Shown here: positions 27,363 to 35,989 of the stretch, piece by piece
Position numbering within the stretch: the first letter of the stretch is position 1
Layout: the number at the start of each line of letters is the position of its first letter
NCBI GenBank assembly: GCA_041676645.1
Contig: JBAYRO010000019.1
Location: 1-46,278, forward strand
DNA length: 46,278 nucleotides
Direction of reading: 5' to 3'
Origin: JAMLIN01 sp041676645
Lineage (GTDB): Bacteria > Pseudomonadota > Gammaproteobacteria > Burkholderiales > Burkholderiaceae_E
Program-made: the position numbers and the translations under genes
Notes under the pieces: model-generated
The model's database searches: none
What the model was told of the DNA's origin: nothing
Seen by the model: the letters and a program-made list of their open reading frames with translations, nothing else

Positions 27363-28544
27363 CTACGTGCTGACTGCCCAGCCCGCCGCCGCCGCCAGCA
27401 GCACCACGATCACCGGCGGCACCCTGCCGGAGCGCAGCAGGCCGAACGCGGCAAGCGCCAGCCCGAAATCCGCCCAGGTGTGGATGGCGCTCGTCCAGAG
27501 CGGATCGTAGAGCGCCGCCGCAAGCACACCGACCACGGCGGCATTGATCCCGGCGATCGTCGATCGGGCTGCCTGGCGACGACGCAGGGTTTCCCAGAAC
27601 GGCAGGGCGCCCACCACCAGCAGGAAGCCCGGCAGGAAGATCGCCAGCAGCATGGCGAGCCCGCCGATCCAGCCGCCCAGCGGCGCCGGCATCGCCGCGC
27701 CGAGACAGGCGGCGAAGCTGAACAGCGGCCCGGGCACCGCCTGCGCCGCGCCGTAGCCGGCCAGGAAGGCATCGGTCGATACCCAGCCATTGGGTACCAC
27801 GCCGGCCTGCAGCAGGGGCAGCACCACATGGCCGCCGCCGAAGACCAGCGCGCCAGCCTGGTAGAAGGCGGACAGGCCGCCGAGGAGGATGGAGTCGCTG
27901 CCGGCGGCCAGCAGCGGCAGGCCGAACAGCAGGATGGCGCAGGTGGCGAGAAGCACCGCACCGGTGCGCCGCGAGACGCCGGGCTCGCGATGCTCCGCCG
28001 GCGGCGCCGGTTCCAGGCGCAGCGCCCAGCGGCCGGCCAGGGCACCCGCGATGATCGCCGCAACCTGCCCGAAGGTCGACGGAACCGCCAGCACCAGCAA
28101 TGCCGCCAGCACCGCGATCCCGGCGCGCGGCCGGTCGGGACACAGGGAGCCCGCCATCCCGAGGACGGCCTGCGCCACGACGGCCACCGCGACCACCTTC
28201 AGGCCGTGCAGGGCGCCCGAAGCCGACAGGCCGGTCCACTGCGCCAGGCCGAAGGCGAAGAGGATCATCGCGATGGCCGAGGGCAGGGTGAATCCGATCC
28301 ATGCCGCGATCGCCCCCGTCCAGCCGGCCCGTCCCAGCCCCAGGCCGATGCCCACCTGGCTGCTGGCCGGGCCCGGGAGGAACTGGCACAGGGCGACGAG
28401 ATCGGAATAGCCGCGGTCGTCGAGCCAGCGACGCCGCTCGACGAATTCGGCGCGGAAATAGCCCAGATGCGCGACCGGGCCCCCGAAGGAGACCAGTCCG
28501 AGCTTCAGGAAGGCCAGGAACACTTCCTTGGCCGAGCCGTGCAT
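27363..28544 (-). CDS. chrA: Chromate transporter ChrA (long, two-domain)
   Basis: A 393-residue inner-membrane protein that exports chromate in characterised members. The two homologous CHR halves are visible: GLVSFGGPVAHLGYFRAEFV and LCQFLPGPASSQVGIGLG in the first, ALVFGGGHVVLPLLQ and YGAAQAVPGPLFSFAACLG in the second. The length fits the long-chain family. The gene starts 16 bp upstream-adjacent to the stop of the PACE pump gene on the same strand, so both may be transcribed together; it ends near the HigA operator. Confidence 0.93.
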   Translation of the reverse strand: MHGSAKEVFLAFLKLGLVSFGGPVAHLGYFRAEFVERRRWLDDRGYSDLVALCQFLPGPASSQVGIGLGLGRAGWTGAIAAWIGFTLPSAIAMILFAFGLAQWTGLSASGALHGLKVVAVAVVAQAVLGMAGSLCPDRPRAGIAVLAALLVLAVPSTFGQVAAIIAGALAGRWALRLEPAPPAEHREPGVSRRTGAVLLATCAILLFGLPLLAAGSDSILLGGLSAFYQAGALVFGGGHVVLPLLQAGVVPNGWVSTDAFLAGYGAAQAVPGPLFSFAACLGAAMPAPLGGWIGGLAMLLAIFLPGFLLVVGALPFWETLRRRQAARSTIAGINAAVVGVLAAALYDPLWTSAIHTWADFGLALAAFGLLRSGRVPPVIVVLLAAAAGWAVST

Positions 28545-28560
28545 GATGGGATCCGTCTCC

Positions 28561-28992
28561 TCAGAGTGGCGCCGCCCGCGCGGAATCCGGCAGGCCGAAC
28601 ACCCGATCGAAGCACAGGTTGTAGACGAAGGTATAGAACAGGAAGAACAGGATCAGGCCCAGGTCGAGCACGAAGGCATGCCACAGCGAGATCTCCAGCC
28701 ACCAGGCGAAAAGCGGCACCAGCATGATCACCAGGCCGATCTCGAAGCCGAGGGCATGGGCGATGCGGCGGCCGATGCTGCGGCCACGCACCGCCTGCCG
28801 TGCTTCCCACCATTCGAAGGCGGTGTTGTAGACGAGGTTCCAGACGACCGCGACGGTCGTCGAAGCGACGGCCGCGATGCCCGCATGGCCGGCGCCCTGG
28901 CCCGACATCAGCACCAGGCCGACGGTCGTGATGGCGATCGCGATCAGTTCGTAGAACGCGACATAGACGATCTTTCTTCTGATTCCCTGCAT
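28561..28992 (-). CDS. PACE family efflux transporter
   Basis: A 143-residue inner-membrane protein with four hydrophobic helices arranged as two bacterial transmembrane pair repeats. Landmarks are RRKIVYVAFYELIAI at the start, VWNLVYNTAFEWWEAR in the first repeat, GFEIGLVIMLVPLFAWW and YTFVYNLCFDRVFGLP in the second. Characterised relatives (AceI) export chlorhexidine and other biocides, with a conserved Glu in helix 1 that is present here in FYELIAI. It is divergent from a LysR regulator, the same arrangement as aceI and aceR, so that regulator probably controls it. Confidence 0.92.
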   Translation of the reverse strand: MQGIRRKIVYVAFYELIAIAITTVGLVLMSGQGAGHAGIAAVASTTVAVVWNLVYNTAFEWWEARQAVRGRSIGRRIAHALGFEIGLVIMLVPLFAWWLEISLWHAFVLDLGLILFFLFYTFVYNLCFDRVFGLPDSARAAPL

Positions 28993-29012
28993 GCAAGCAC
29001 TCACATCAATCA

Positions 29013-29030
29013 CCTTGCCAACAGGCAAGG
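29013..29030. promoter_or_regulatory. Inverted repeat, candidate LysR-type binding site
   Basis: CCTTGCC-AACA-GGCAAGG is a perfect repeat and contains the LysR-box pattern T-N11-A (29015-29027). It lies in the 126-bp divergent region between the PACE pump and the LysR gene, 21 bp from the pump start. A partial further half-site (TTGCC) occurs around 29073-29077. A TATAAA at 29083-29088 could be the -10 of the LysR gene, but no good -35 goes with it. Confidence 0.5.
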
Positions 29031-29118
29031 CGGGCGGCCGACGACCGCCGGAATGTCGCACTATATGTTTGCTTGCCTGATGTATAAAGTCGGGAAATGT
29101 CAGGATTATTGAAAGACG

Positions 29119-30003
29119 ATGGCGTTCTCCAGTGACAACATCCGGGTGTTCCTGGCGGTCCTGGATTGCGGATCCTTCTCCGCGGCGGCCCGCCGACTGG
29201 GCCGGGTGCCTTCCGCCGTCAGCATGGCGATCGCCCAGCTCGAGGCCGGGCTCGACCTGTCGCTCTTCGACCGCAGCGGGCGCGAGCCACGGGCGACGGC
29301 CGCCGCACGCTCCCTCGAGCCGCTGGCGCGCCAGGTGGCGAGCCGGATCCGGCAGCTGGATGCGCATGCGCACGCCTTGCACCGGGGGCTGGAGCAGCGC
29401 CTCGTCGTGGCCGTCGCCCCGGAACTGATGGCGAGCGCCTGGAGCCGGCCCCTGCCGACCCTGGCGCGCGAATTCCCGGCCCTCGAGGTCGACATCCTGA
29501 CGGCGCCGCAGGTCGATGCCTTGCGCCTGGTGCACGAGGGCGTCGTCCATCTCGCCCTGGTGTTCGAGCGCCCCGCCCCGGACGAACGCGAGGCGTTCCA
29601 GGAACTCGGCAGCGAGATCATGGTGGCGGTCATGGCTCCCGAGCATCCGCTCGCACGACGGATCGGGCTGCGCTTGCGAATCGAGGACCTGATCGACCTG
29701 CGCCAGATCGTGGTCGCGAGCCGAAGCGGTGGGCAGGCCGATCCCCGCTTCGTCCTGTCGCGGCAGACCTGGCGGACCGACAACCATCTCGCCACCTTGC
29801 GCCTGGTGCAGGCCGGGCTCGGCTGGGCCTACCTGCCGAAGGCGCTGGTGCAGGCTCCGGTCGACGCGGGCGAGCTCATGGCGATCGAGTTCGACAACAT
29901 CAGCAACCAGATGCAGCTGTGGGTCGACGTCGTCTGGTCCCGGGAGCGGGCGCTGGGGTTGGGCGCCCGGCGCTACATCGAGCTGATGCGCGAAGCCGCT
30001 TGA
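29119..30003 (+). CDS. LysR family transcriptional regulator
   Basis: A 294-residue regulator with an N-terminal winged HTH (SDNIRVFLAVLDCGSFSAAARRL, then PSAVSMAIAQLEAGLDLSLFDR) and a periplasmic-binding-protein-like effector domain (about 90-294, starting QRLVVAVAPELMA). It is divergent from the PACE efflux gene and most probably its activator, with the inverted repeat at 29013-29030 as binding site. The effector is unknown; biocides or polyamines are candidates from related AceR systems. Confidence 0.93.
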   Translation: MAFSSDNIRVFLAVLDCGSFSAAARRLGRVPSAVSMAIAQLEAGLDLSLFDRSGREPRATAAARSLEPLARQVASRIRQLDAHAHALHRGLEQRLVVAVAPELMASAWSRPLPTLAREFPALEVDILTAPQVDALRLVHEGVVHLALVFERPAPDEREAFQELGSEIMVAVMAPEHPLARRIGLRLRIEDLIDLRQIVVASRSGGQADPRFVLSRQTWRTDNHLATLRLVQAGLGWAYLPKALVQAPVDAGELMAIEFDNISNQMQLWVDVVWSRERALGLGARRYIELMREAA

Positions 30004-30020
30004 GCGCTCGCTTCAGATGA

Positions 30021-31037
30021 TCAGTCGCCCGGCGCCAGCCAAAGGCTCCCGGCAGGGACGTCCGGATGCGCTTGGAGGCGCGCCCCGGACGGCGGCTCGG
30101 CGGGTACCTCGTCGGCATGTCGCTGCGCCGGGGCCTCGGCGGCGGTCCGCTCGAGCGCCTCGAGCCCGCGCCGCAGCCAGGCCAGGGCCGCTTCCCGTTC
30201 GGAAGGATGACACAACAGGATCCACCGCGAACCGGCCGGCAGGCCGTCGAGCCGGGCGGCGGGGTCGTCGGAGAGCAGCCAGCGCGACTCGATGCGATCG
30301 GCTGGCGCGATCCAGGCCTGCCGCCGCGCCATCTGCGCGGATTGCGAGTGCCTCATCGCCTCGGGCGCCGGTCGTGCCTGTGGTGCCGCCGGCGTCGGCG
30401 GCGCGATCATTGCGGAGTCGGCCGCATTGCCGTCCTTCGCGCCTCCGCCGGCGCCGGCCCGGGACCCGCTCACCGCACCGGCTTGCGGGCCTGATGCCGC
30501 TGCGCTCCGGCTTTCGGTTTCCGCCACGGTTCCGGTGAACATCGCTTCCGGGGGCGATTCGAGGCTCATCCGCAGGCCCACGCCCAGGGCGAGCACCGCC
30601 GCCAGGCCACCGCCGGCGTAGCGCCACCAGCCCACCGGCAGGCGCCAGCGCCGTTTCGCAGGCACCGTCCCGCCCGATCGCGTCCGCAGCCAGTCCCGGG
30701 TTGCGGGCGAGAGTTCGGCGTCGATCGCCGCGGTCGGATCCGCGCCGCGCGCGATCTCCCCGAGCACCGCCTCGCGCCGGGCGGCCTGCGCGGCCTGTTG
30801 TCGTGCGATCCCCGCGAGCACCGCCGTTTCGAGGCGAGCCGGTGGTTCGAAGGCCGGCGCATTCCCGCGAAGGCCGGCGAGCATTTCCTGGAACTGCGCC
30901 GCCATCCCCGTTGGCGGTTCATGAACCGGCAGTTCGCGCAGTGCGGCGGCCAGCGGGCCCCGGCCGTCGATGAAGGCTTCGACCGGGTCTTGCGAATCCC
31001 CGCGCCGATCCGTCGGCCCGCTTGCCCGCCGGCTCAT
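30021..31037 (-). CDS. Probable membrane-anchored anti-sigma factor
   Basis: A 338-residue protein with no strong family match. The cytoplasmic N-terminal part (about 1-135) is Ala/Arg/Glu-rich. One hydrophobic helix (about 136-157, WWRYAGGGLAAVLALGVGLRM) is followed by a Ser/Ala/Pro-rich periplasmic linker (about 165-240) and a small C-terminal part with repeated Trp (SRWLLSDDPA, SRWILLCHPS). The start ATG overlaps the sigma factor stop by four bases, the usual coupling of an ECF sigma factor with its anti-sigma. The length and the linker are larger than common anti-sigmas, so the periplasmic part may sense envelope state. The assignment rests mainly on position and topology. Confidence 0.65.
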   Translation of the reverse strand: MSRRASGPTDRRGDSQDPVEAFIDGRGPLAAALRELPVHEPPTGMAAQFQEMLAGLRGNAPAFEPPARLETAVLAGIARQQAAQAARREAVLGEIARGADPTAAIDAELSPATRDWLRTRSGGTVPAKRRWRLPVGWWRYAGGGLAAVLALGVGLRMSLESPPEAMFTGTVAETESRSAAASGPQAGAVSGSRAGAGGGAKDGNAADSAMIAPPTPAAPQARPAPEAMRHSQSAQMARRQAWIAPADRIESRWLLSDDPAARLDGLPAGSRWILLCHPSEREAALAWLRRGLEALERTAAEAPAQRHADEVPAEPPSGARLQAHPDVPAGSLWLAPGD

Positions 31038-31672
31038 CGACTGGCCTCGAGCCGGCCGCGCAGCGCCCGGTAGGCATAGCGCAGTCGGCTGCGCACGGTT
31101 TCGATGCCGGCGCCGACCGTGGTCGAGACATCCTCGAGGGAGAGATCGGCGAAATAGCGCAGCACGATCACTTCGCGCTGCGCCACCGGCAAGGCCATCA
31201 GGGCCGCGTGCAGCAGCTGCCGGGATTCGCCCGCGAGCAGTGCCGCTTCGGGTTCGACCACGCCCCGGTCCGGCCCGTGGCCCGTCGCGTGGCCCGCTGC
31301 ACCGCCCTGCCCGCTTCGCGCGAGCGCTTCGTCGACATCGATGTCCTCGCGCAGCCGCTCGCCGGCGGCCCGTCGCGCATCGATGAAACCGTTGCGGGCG
31401 ATCTGGAACAGGTAGGTACGAAACGCCGCCCTGCCCGGCTGGTAGTCCGCGCAGCGACTGATCAGCTTGAACCAGGTCTTCTGGGCGAGATCCTCGGCTT
31501 CGTCCAGCCTGCCATCGCAAAGCCAGGCGAGGAAATTGAAGAGCGCGCGATTGTGGCGCGCGAACAGTTCCGTCGCCGGTTCCTGGATCAGGCCGCGCGC
31601 CACCAGAAGCATCAGGTCTTCGTCGGGCAGTTCGGCGAGCCCGCTGTTCGGGCCCGTGTCGGCTGGCTTCAT
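31034..31672 (-). CDS. ECF-type RNA polymerase sigma factor
   Basis: A 212-residue group 4 sigma factor. Region 2 (about 30-105) includes FARHNRALFNFLAWL and the DEAEDLAQKTWFKL segment of region 2.2. Region 4 (about 155-205) includes LPVAQREVIVLRYFADLSLE and DVSTTVGAGIETVRSRLRYA. The linker between them is unusually long and Gly/His-rich (AGHATGHGPDRG). The start is taken at MKPADTGPNS, with a weak GAG upstream; the 19 extra upstream codons do not look native. Together with the downstream anti-sigma and the upstream VWA lipoprotein it forms a regulated envelope operon. Confidence 0.9.
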   Translation of the reverse strand: MKPADTGPNSGLAELPDEDLMLLVARGLIQEPATELFARHNRALFNFLAWLCDGRLDEAEDLAQKTWFKLISRCADYQPGRAAFRTYLFQIARNGFIDARRAAGERLREDIDVDEALARSGQGGAAGHATGHGPDRGVVEPEAALLAGESRQLLHAALMALPVAQREVIVLRYFADLSLEDVSTTVGAGIETVRSRLRYAYRALRGRLEASR

Positions 31673-31789
31673 GGATCTCGATGTGCAGGAAGTCCAGGCC
31701 GAATCATCGCGCGATTCGGCCCCGGGCATCGGGGCGCCGCGCGGCTTGCGGCGCCCACGTCACAAGAGTGATGGCGAAGCACGCCGGCA

Positions 31790-33514
31790 TCAGCCGCCGC
31801 CGGAGTCCGCTCGCGGAGCGCGCGTTCCGAGCGTGGCGGCGAGATCGACCAGGCGCAGGAACTCGCCGCGATAGCCGAAGCGATCCTCGCCGCGGGCGTC
31901 CGCCGCCAGCCTGCGCACCGCCCGCCAGTCCCAGCCGTCGGTATACCGGCCGCCGCGCAGCAACTGCCCGAAGCCGGCCACCGCGATCGCGAAGCGGCTG
32001 TCGGCATCGGCCGCATCGAGCTTGCGGACATCGGCACCGGTCACCGGGCGTGTCAGCAGGATGCTGTCGTTCCCGCCGGGACGCTTGTAGCGCAGCTTCA
32101 CGAAGGCGAACTCGGTCGCTTCGGCGGCCGCGCCGCCGTGCCGGCCCACGGCCCGGGATGCGCCCTGCCCTGTTTCGTTCGCCCGGATTCCCGCCGCGCC
32201 CGTCTGCCTCGTCCTGTTGCCGTCGTAGCGTGGCGGATCGATGTAGCCCGGCGCGCCGGCCAGCGTCAGTTCGTAGAGCGCGGTCACGGAATGGCCGGCG
32301 CCGATGTCGCCGGCATCGACCCGGTCGTTGTTGAAGTCCTCGCGGGCCAGCATGCGGTTCTCGTAGCCGATCAGGCGGTATTCGGCAACGCGCGCCGGAT
32401 TGAACTCGACCTGGATCTTCACGTCGCGCGCGATCGTCTCGAGCGTCGAGCTCGCTTCGTTCACGAGCACCTTGTGCGCTTCCATCAGGCTGTCGATGTA
32501 GGAATAGGCGCCATCGCCGGCATCGGCGAGCCGTTCCATCAGGTGCTCGTTGTAGTTCCCCGAGCCGAAGCCCAGGGTCGAGAGCGCGATGCCGGACTTG
32601 CGCCGCTCCTGCACCATCGACTCGAGCTGGCCGAAGTCGGTGACGCCGACGTTGAAGTCGCCGTCGGTGGCGAGCAGGATGCGATTGATGCCGCCATCGA
32701 TCCAGGCCTGCTGCGCGGTGCGGTAGGCGAGTTCGATGCCGCTCGCGCCGGCGGTACCGCCGCCGGCCTGCAGCGTCTCGATGGCGTTGGTGATCGCGAG
32801 CGTATCGTCGCCGGCGGTAGCCCGCAGCACCAGCGTCGTGCCCGAGGCGTAGGTGACGATCGAGATCCGGTCCTGCGGCCGCAGCCCCTGGACCAGCAGC
32901 CTGAGCGAGGACTTCAGCAAGGGCAGCTTGTCGGCGCTGCGCATCGAGCCCGAGACATCGACCAGGAAGACGAGATTGGCTGGCGGCAGGTCCTCGCGCG
33001 CCCGGTCCTCGCCCTTGATCCCGATGCGCAGCAGGCGGGCGCCCTCGCGCCAGGGGCTGTCGACCATCTCGGCATGGACCGCGAAGGGCTGATCTTCCGA
33101 CGGGCCGGCATAGTCGTAGGGGAAGTAGTTGATCATCTCCTCGACACGCACCGCATCCTTCGGCGGCAGGCGCCCGGCCACGAGCATGCGGCGGACATTG
33201 CTGTAGCTGCCGGTGTCGACATCGATGCCGAAGGTCGAGACCGGCGCCTCGGAGACCCGACGCACCGGGCTGGATTCGAAGGACTGGTAGCGTTCGCGGT
33301 CGACCCCTGGTGGCGCCGGCATCGGGAAGGGACGCGCGACGGGACTGGGCATCGTCCCCGGCATCGGCGCTGCGAAGGCCTGGGCGGTCCGCGCGGCCTC
33401 GCGCCGGTGCGCGATGTCGCCGCCCGTGTCGGTGACCGGCGCATCCCGCGAGTCGATGGCGCAGGCGCTGGCGAGCAGCATGAGCACGAGGGCGGGCAAG
33501 GCGGTGCGTTTCAT
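31790..33514 (-). CDS. VWA-domain lipoprotein (YfbK-like)
   Basis: A 574-residue exported protein. The signal peptide ends in ASAC (Cys18), so it is probably lipidated, although the -3 residue is not ideal. A Pro-rich linker (about 45-75) precedes the family's N-terminal domain (TFGIDVDTGSYSNVRRML to MINYFPYDY) and the VWA domain, with the metal-binding DVSGS at 186-190 and a later LLATDGDFNVG. The C-terminal part resembles the DUF3520 region of YfbK proteins. It may bind a protein ligand in the envelope. It is first in the VWA-sigma-anti-sigma order, with 117 bp before the sigma gene, where a second promoter could sit. Confidence 0.88.
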   Translation of the reverse strand: MKRTALPALVLMLLASACAIDSRDAPVTDTGGDIAHRREAARTAQAFAAPMPGTMPSPVARPFPMPAPPGVDRERYQSFESSPVRRVSEAPVSTFGIDVDTGSYSNVRRMLVAGRLPPKDAVRVEEMINYFPYDYAGPSEDQPFAVHAEMVDSPWREGARLLRIGIKGEDRAREDLPPANLVFLVDVSGSMRSADKLPLLKSSLRLLVQGLRPQDRISIVTYASGTTLVLRATAGDDTLAITNAIETLQAGGGTAGASGIELAYRTAQQAWIDGGINRILLATDGDFNVGVTDFGQLESMVQERRKSGIALSTLGFGSGNYNEHLMERLADAGDGAYSYIDSLMEAHKVLVNEASSTLETIARDVKIQVEFNPARVAEYRLIGYENRMLAREDFNNDRVDAGDIGAGHSVTALYELTLAGAPGYIDPPRYDGNRTRQTGAAGIRANETGQGASRAVGRHGGAAAEATEFAFVKLRYKRPGGNDSILLTRPVTGADVRKLDAADADSRFAIAVAGFGQLLRGGRYTDGWDWRAVRRLAADARGEDRFGYRGEFLRLVDLAATLGTRAPRADSGGG

Positions 33515-33644
33515 GTCGTTTCCCGAAGGGTGGTTTCGGATGAAACGATCGAGCGCCCGCAACCGGGTCGATTACCGGAGACCGATTCGAAACAGCAGGT
33601 AAGCTGATGGTCCGGAAACCGGCCAGCCGGAGGCCACCATCCCC

Positions 33645-34103
33645 ATGACTCAGCCCCGCATATGGGTCGACGCCGACGCCTGCCCCGGCGTGATCAAGGA
33701 CATCCTGTTCCGTGCGAGCCGCCGCACCGGCACGCCGCTGACCCTGGTCGCGAACCAGCCGCTGGCCGTGCCGGCTTCCGTGCACATCTCCTTCCTCCAG
33801 GTGCCGCGCGGTTTCGATGTGGCCGACCGGGAGATCGTCGACCGGATGAATGCCGGCGACCTGGTGGTCACCCAGGATATCCCGCTGGCCGCCGAGGCAA
33901 TCGCGAAGGGAGGACTCGCTATCAGCCCGCGCGGCGAGAGCTATACACCGGAGACCATCGGTGAACGCCTCGCGATGCGGGATTTCATGGATTCACTACG
34001 TTCGACCGGAATCGATACGGGCGGGCCGGCGGCCCTCGGGCCGCGCGACAGCCAGGCCTTCGCTCGCCAGCTCGATGCCTGGCTCAGCCGAAATCCTCGG
34101 TGA
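33645..34103 (+). CDS. YaiI/YqxD family (UPF0178) protein
   Basis: A 152-residue protein of a conserved but biochemically undefined family with a PIN/NYN-like nuclease fold. Conserved segments are IWVDADACPGVIKDIL at the N-terminus, DREIVDRMNAGDLVVTQDIPLA in the middle, and SPRGESYTPETIGERLAMRDFMD. The Asp-rich pattern suggests metal binding. GGAGG lies 11 bases before the ATG. It converges with a small unknown gene, their 3' ends overlapping by 20 bp. Confidence 0.92.
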   Translation: MTQPRIWVDADACPGVIKDILFRASRRTGTPLTLVANQPLAVPASVHISFLQVPRGFDVADREIVDRMNAGDLVVTQDIPLAAEAIAKGGLAISPRGESYTPETIGERLAMRDFMDSLRSTGIDTGGPAALGPRDSQAFARQLDAWLSRNPR

Positions 34104-34461
34104 CGCCGTAGGGCTTGCCGCGCTCATCGACGCCGGTGTCGCCGACCATGGGGGTACCGTCGACATTGAGCGTGGGGCCGCAGCCGAGCAGGCGGCGGAT
34201 ACCGGCATCGGAACGCGCCTTGAACGTACGGTATTTGCCGTCTTTTGTGTCGAACGCCAGCGTTTTGGCGGTCATCTTCGCCAATGAGCGACGCGCGCCG
34301 ATGGTTTGCGGGTTCGCTCGCCGGACCGGTTTCCGGCCGGGTTCCACCGACTCCAGCGCCTCGTCCGGTGGCCGGAGCGTGGTGGCGCCCGCCGCCGTTT
34401 CCCCAGCATGGCCGGCCGTGGCGGTATCGCGGCCCAGGAGCTTCCAGAGGAATTCCAGCAT
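34084..34461 (-). CDS. Hypothetical protein
   Basis: A 125-residue protein of no recognised family. The start is set at the ATG (MLEFLWKLLGRDT) with GAGGG five bases upstream; a GTG four codons earlier is also in frame. The N-terminal half is Ala/Thr/Arg-rich and probably disordered. The C-terminal half (AKMTAKTLAFDTKDGKYRTF to CGPTLNVDGTPMVGDTGVDE) looks folded and includes Asp/Gly-rich turns. It overlaps yaiI tail to tail. The ribosome site supports it being real. Confidence 0.55.
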   Translation of the reverse strand: MLEFLWKLLGRDTATAGHAGETAAGATTLRPPDEALESVEPGRKPVRRANPQTIGARRSLAKMTAKTLAFDTKDGKYRTFKARSDAGIRRLLGCGPTLNVDGTPMVGDTGVDERGKPYGVTEDFG

Positions 34462-34663
34462 GATCACCCTCACCTCGAGCGACCGGCATCGGAGCCCGTC
34501 AACCCGTCTATCGATCCCACATCGGAATTCTTGAGTCCGGAATCCGGATCCGGTCGCCGGGAAAGGCGGGCGAAAGACCGCCAGTTCATGCTTGTCGCCT
34601 CTTGTGATGGATCAAGCCCGACGATGCCGCAATGCGGGAACATCAGGGCAAGGGAGGACAGAA

Positions 34664-35920
34664 ATGGAGTTCACGCATTCGGCGCGCTCGCTGGAACTGC
34701 AACGCCGGGTCGCCGACCTGATCGACCGCTGGGTGCTGCCGGCCAATCCCGAGTGGTACCGCGCCGTCGCGGCTGGCGACTACCCGCCGGCCTTTCTCGC
34801 CGACCTGAAGGCCTACGCCAAGTCCGAGGATCTCTGGAACTTCTTCCTGCCCAGCCTCGGCGAGGACGAGCCCGGCATCGGGCTTTCGCATGTGGAGTAC
34901 GCGCCGCTCGCCGAGCTGATGGGGCGGGTGCCCTGGTCGGCCGAGGTGTTCAACTGCAGCGCGCCCGACACCGGCAACATGGAGCTGCTCAAGCTCTTCG
35001 CCACGCCCGAACAGTACCGCCGCTGGCTGCGGCCCCAGCTCGAGGGCGAGATCCGGTCGGCCTTCGCCATGAGCGAGCCCGATGTCGCTTCCTCGGACGC
35101 GACCAACATCCGCACCACGATCTGCCGCGACGGTGACGAGTATGTCGTCGACGGCCGCAAGTGGTTCATCACCGGGGTCGCCCATCCCGACTGTCGCTTC
35201 GTGATCGTGATGGGCGTTTCGGATTCCGACGAGGATGCCCCGCGGTGGTCGCGCCACAGCATGATCATCGTGCCGATGGACACGCCGGGCCTGTCGGTGG
35301 TCCGCAACATTCCGCTTCTCGGCCATGTCGCGCCCGAAGGACATTGCGAGCTCGTGTTCCGCGATGTGCGGGTCCCGGCCGACCATCTGCTGGGTGAAGA
35401 AGGGCAGGGCTTCGCGATGGCGCAGGCCCGGCTGGGCCCGGGGCGCATCCATCACTGCATGCGCACCATAGGGCAGTGCGAGGTCGCGCTCGAGCTGATG
35501 TGCGACCGGGCGCTGGAGCGCCGCGCCTTCGGCCACTACCTGCACAGTTATGCGAACGTCCAGCAATGGATCGCCGAGTCGCGCCTCGAGATCGACCAGG
35601 CGCGCCTGCTGGTGCTGCACGCCGCCTGGAAGATCGACACCGAGGGCAACAAGGGAGCGCGCGCCGAGGTGGCCGGCATCAAGGTGGTGGCCGCCCGTCT
35701 CCAGACCCGGGTGCTGGACCGTGCGATCCAGCTCTTCGGCGCAATGGGCCTGACGCCCGACACGCCGCTGGGCGAATTCTTCCGCTGGGGCAGGGCGCTG
35801 CGCCTGCTCGACGGACCCGATGAAGTCCACCTGCGCACCGTCGCCCGCCTCGAACTCGACCGGGCCCGCGCGAACCCGGGCCGCTCCAGCGCCTACTTCA
35901 CCATGCCGGAACGACTCTAG
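34664..35920 (+). CDS. Acyl-CoA dehydrogenase family protein
   Basis: A 418-residue flavoenzyme expected to oxidise an acyl-CoA to the 2-enoyl-CoA with FAD. GGAGG seven bases before the ATG fixes the start. The middle beta-domain has SAFAMSEPDVASSDATNI and the FAD-binding WFITGVAHPDC segment; the C-terminal helical domain has RLGPGRIHHCMRTIGQCE, QLFGAMGLTPDTPLGEFF and RLLDGPDEVHLRTVA. The overall pattern is closest to the ACAD10/11-type branch rather than the short-chain enzymes. It stands alone and is followed at once by a long perfect palindrome. Confidence 0.93.
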   Translation: MEFTHSARSLELQRRVADLIDRWVLPANPEWYRAVAAGDYPPAFLADLKAYAKSEDLWNFFLPSLGEDEPGIGLSHVEYAPLAELMGRVPWSAEVFNCSAPDTGNMELLKLFATPEQYRRWLRPQLEGEIRSAFAMSEPDVASSDATNIRTTICRDGDEYVVDGRKWFITGVAHPDCRFVIVMGVSDSDEDAPRWSRHSMIIVPMDTPGLSVVRNIPLLGHVAPEGHCELVFRDVRVPADHLLGEEGQGFAMAQARLGPGRIHHCMRTIGQCEVALELMCDRALERRAFGHYLHSYANVQQWIAESRLEIDQARLLVLHAAWKIDTEGNKGARAEVAGIKVVAARLQTRVLDRAIQLFGAMGLTPDTPLGEFFRWGRALRLLDGPDEVHLRTVARLELDRARANPGRSSAYFTMPERL

Positions 35921-35971
35921 AAATGGGGTCAGACTCGATTTTCCTTTGGAAAATCGAGTCTGACCCCATTT
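35921..35971. repeat. Perfect 24+24 bp palindrome after the acyl-CoA dehydrogenase stop
   Basis: Arms at 35921-35944 and 35948-35971 are exact reverse complements with a 3-base loop (TTT). The outer arm begins AAATGGGGTCAGACTCGATT. The left arm starts right after the TAG stop codon. As RNA it would be a very stable hairpin and could end transcription or protect mRNA for both convergent genes, although there is no T-run outside the stem. The GGGGTCAGACTCGATTTTC core resembles a recurrent intergenic repeat of beta- and gammaproteobacteria, recalled from memory and not verified. Confidence 0.8.
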
Positions 35972-35989
35972 CGATGCGTCGCCTGACGC

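Noticed and set aside
28993..29787. Upstream extension of the PACE frame through the LysR gene
   Set aside because: It is antisense to a clear LysR regulator; the four-helix PACE protein starts at 28992.
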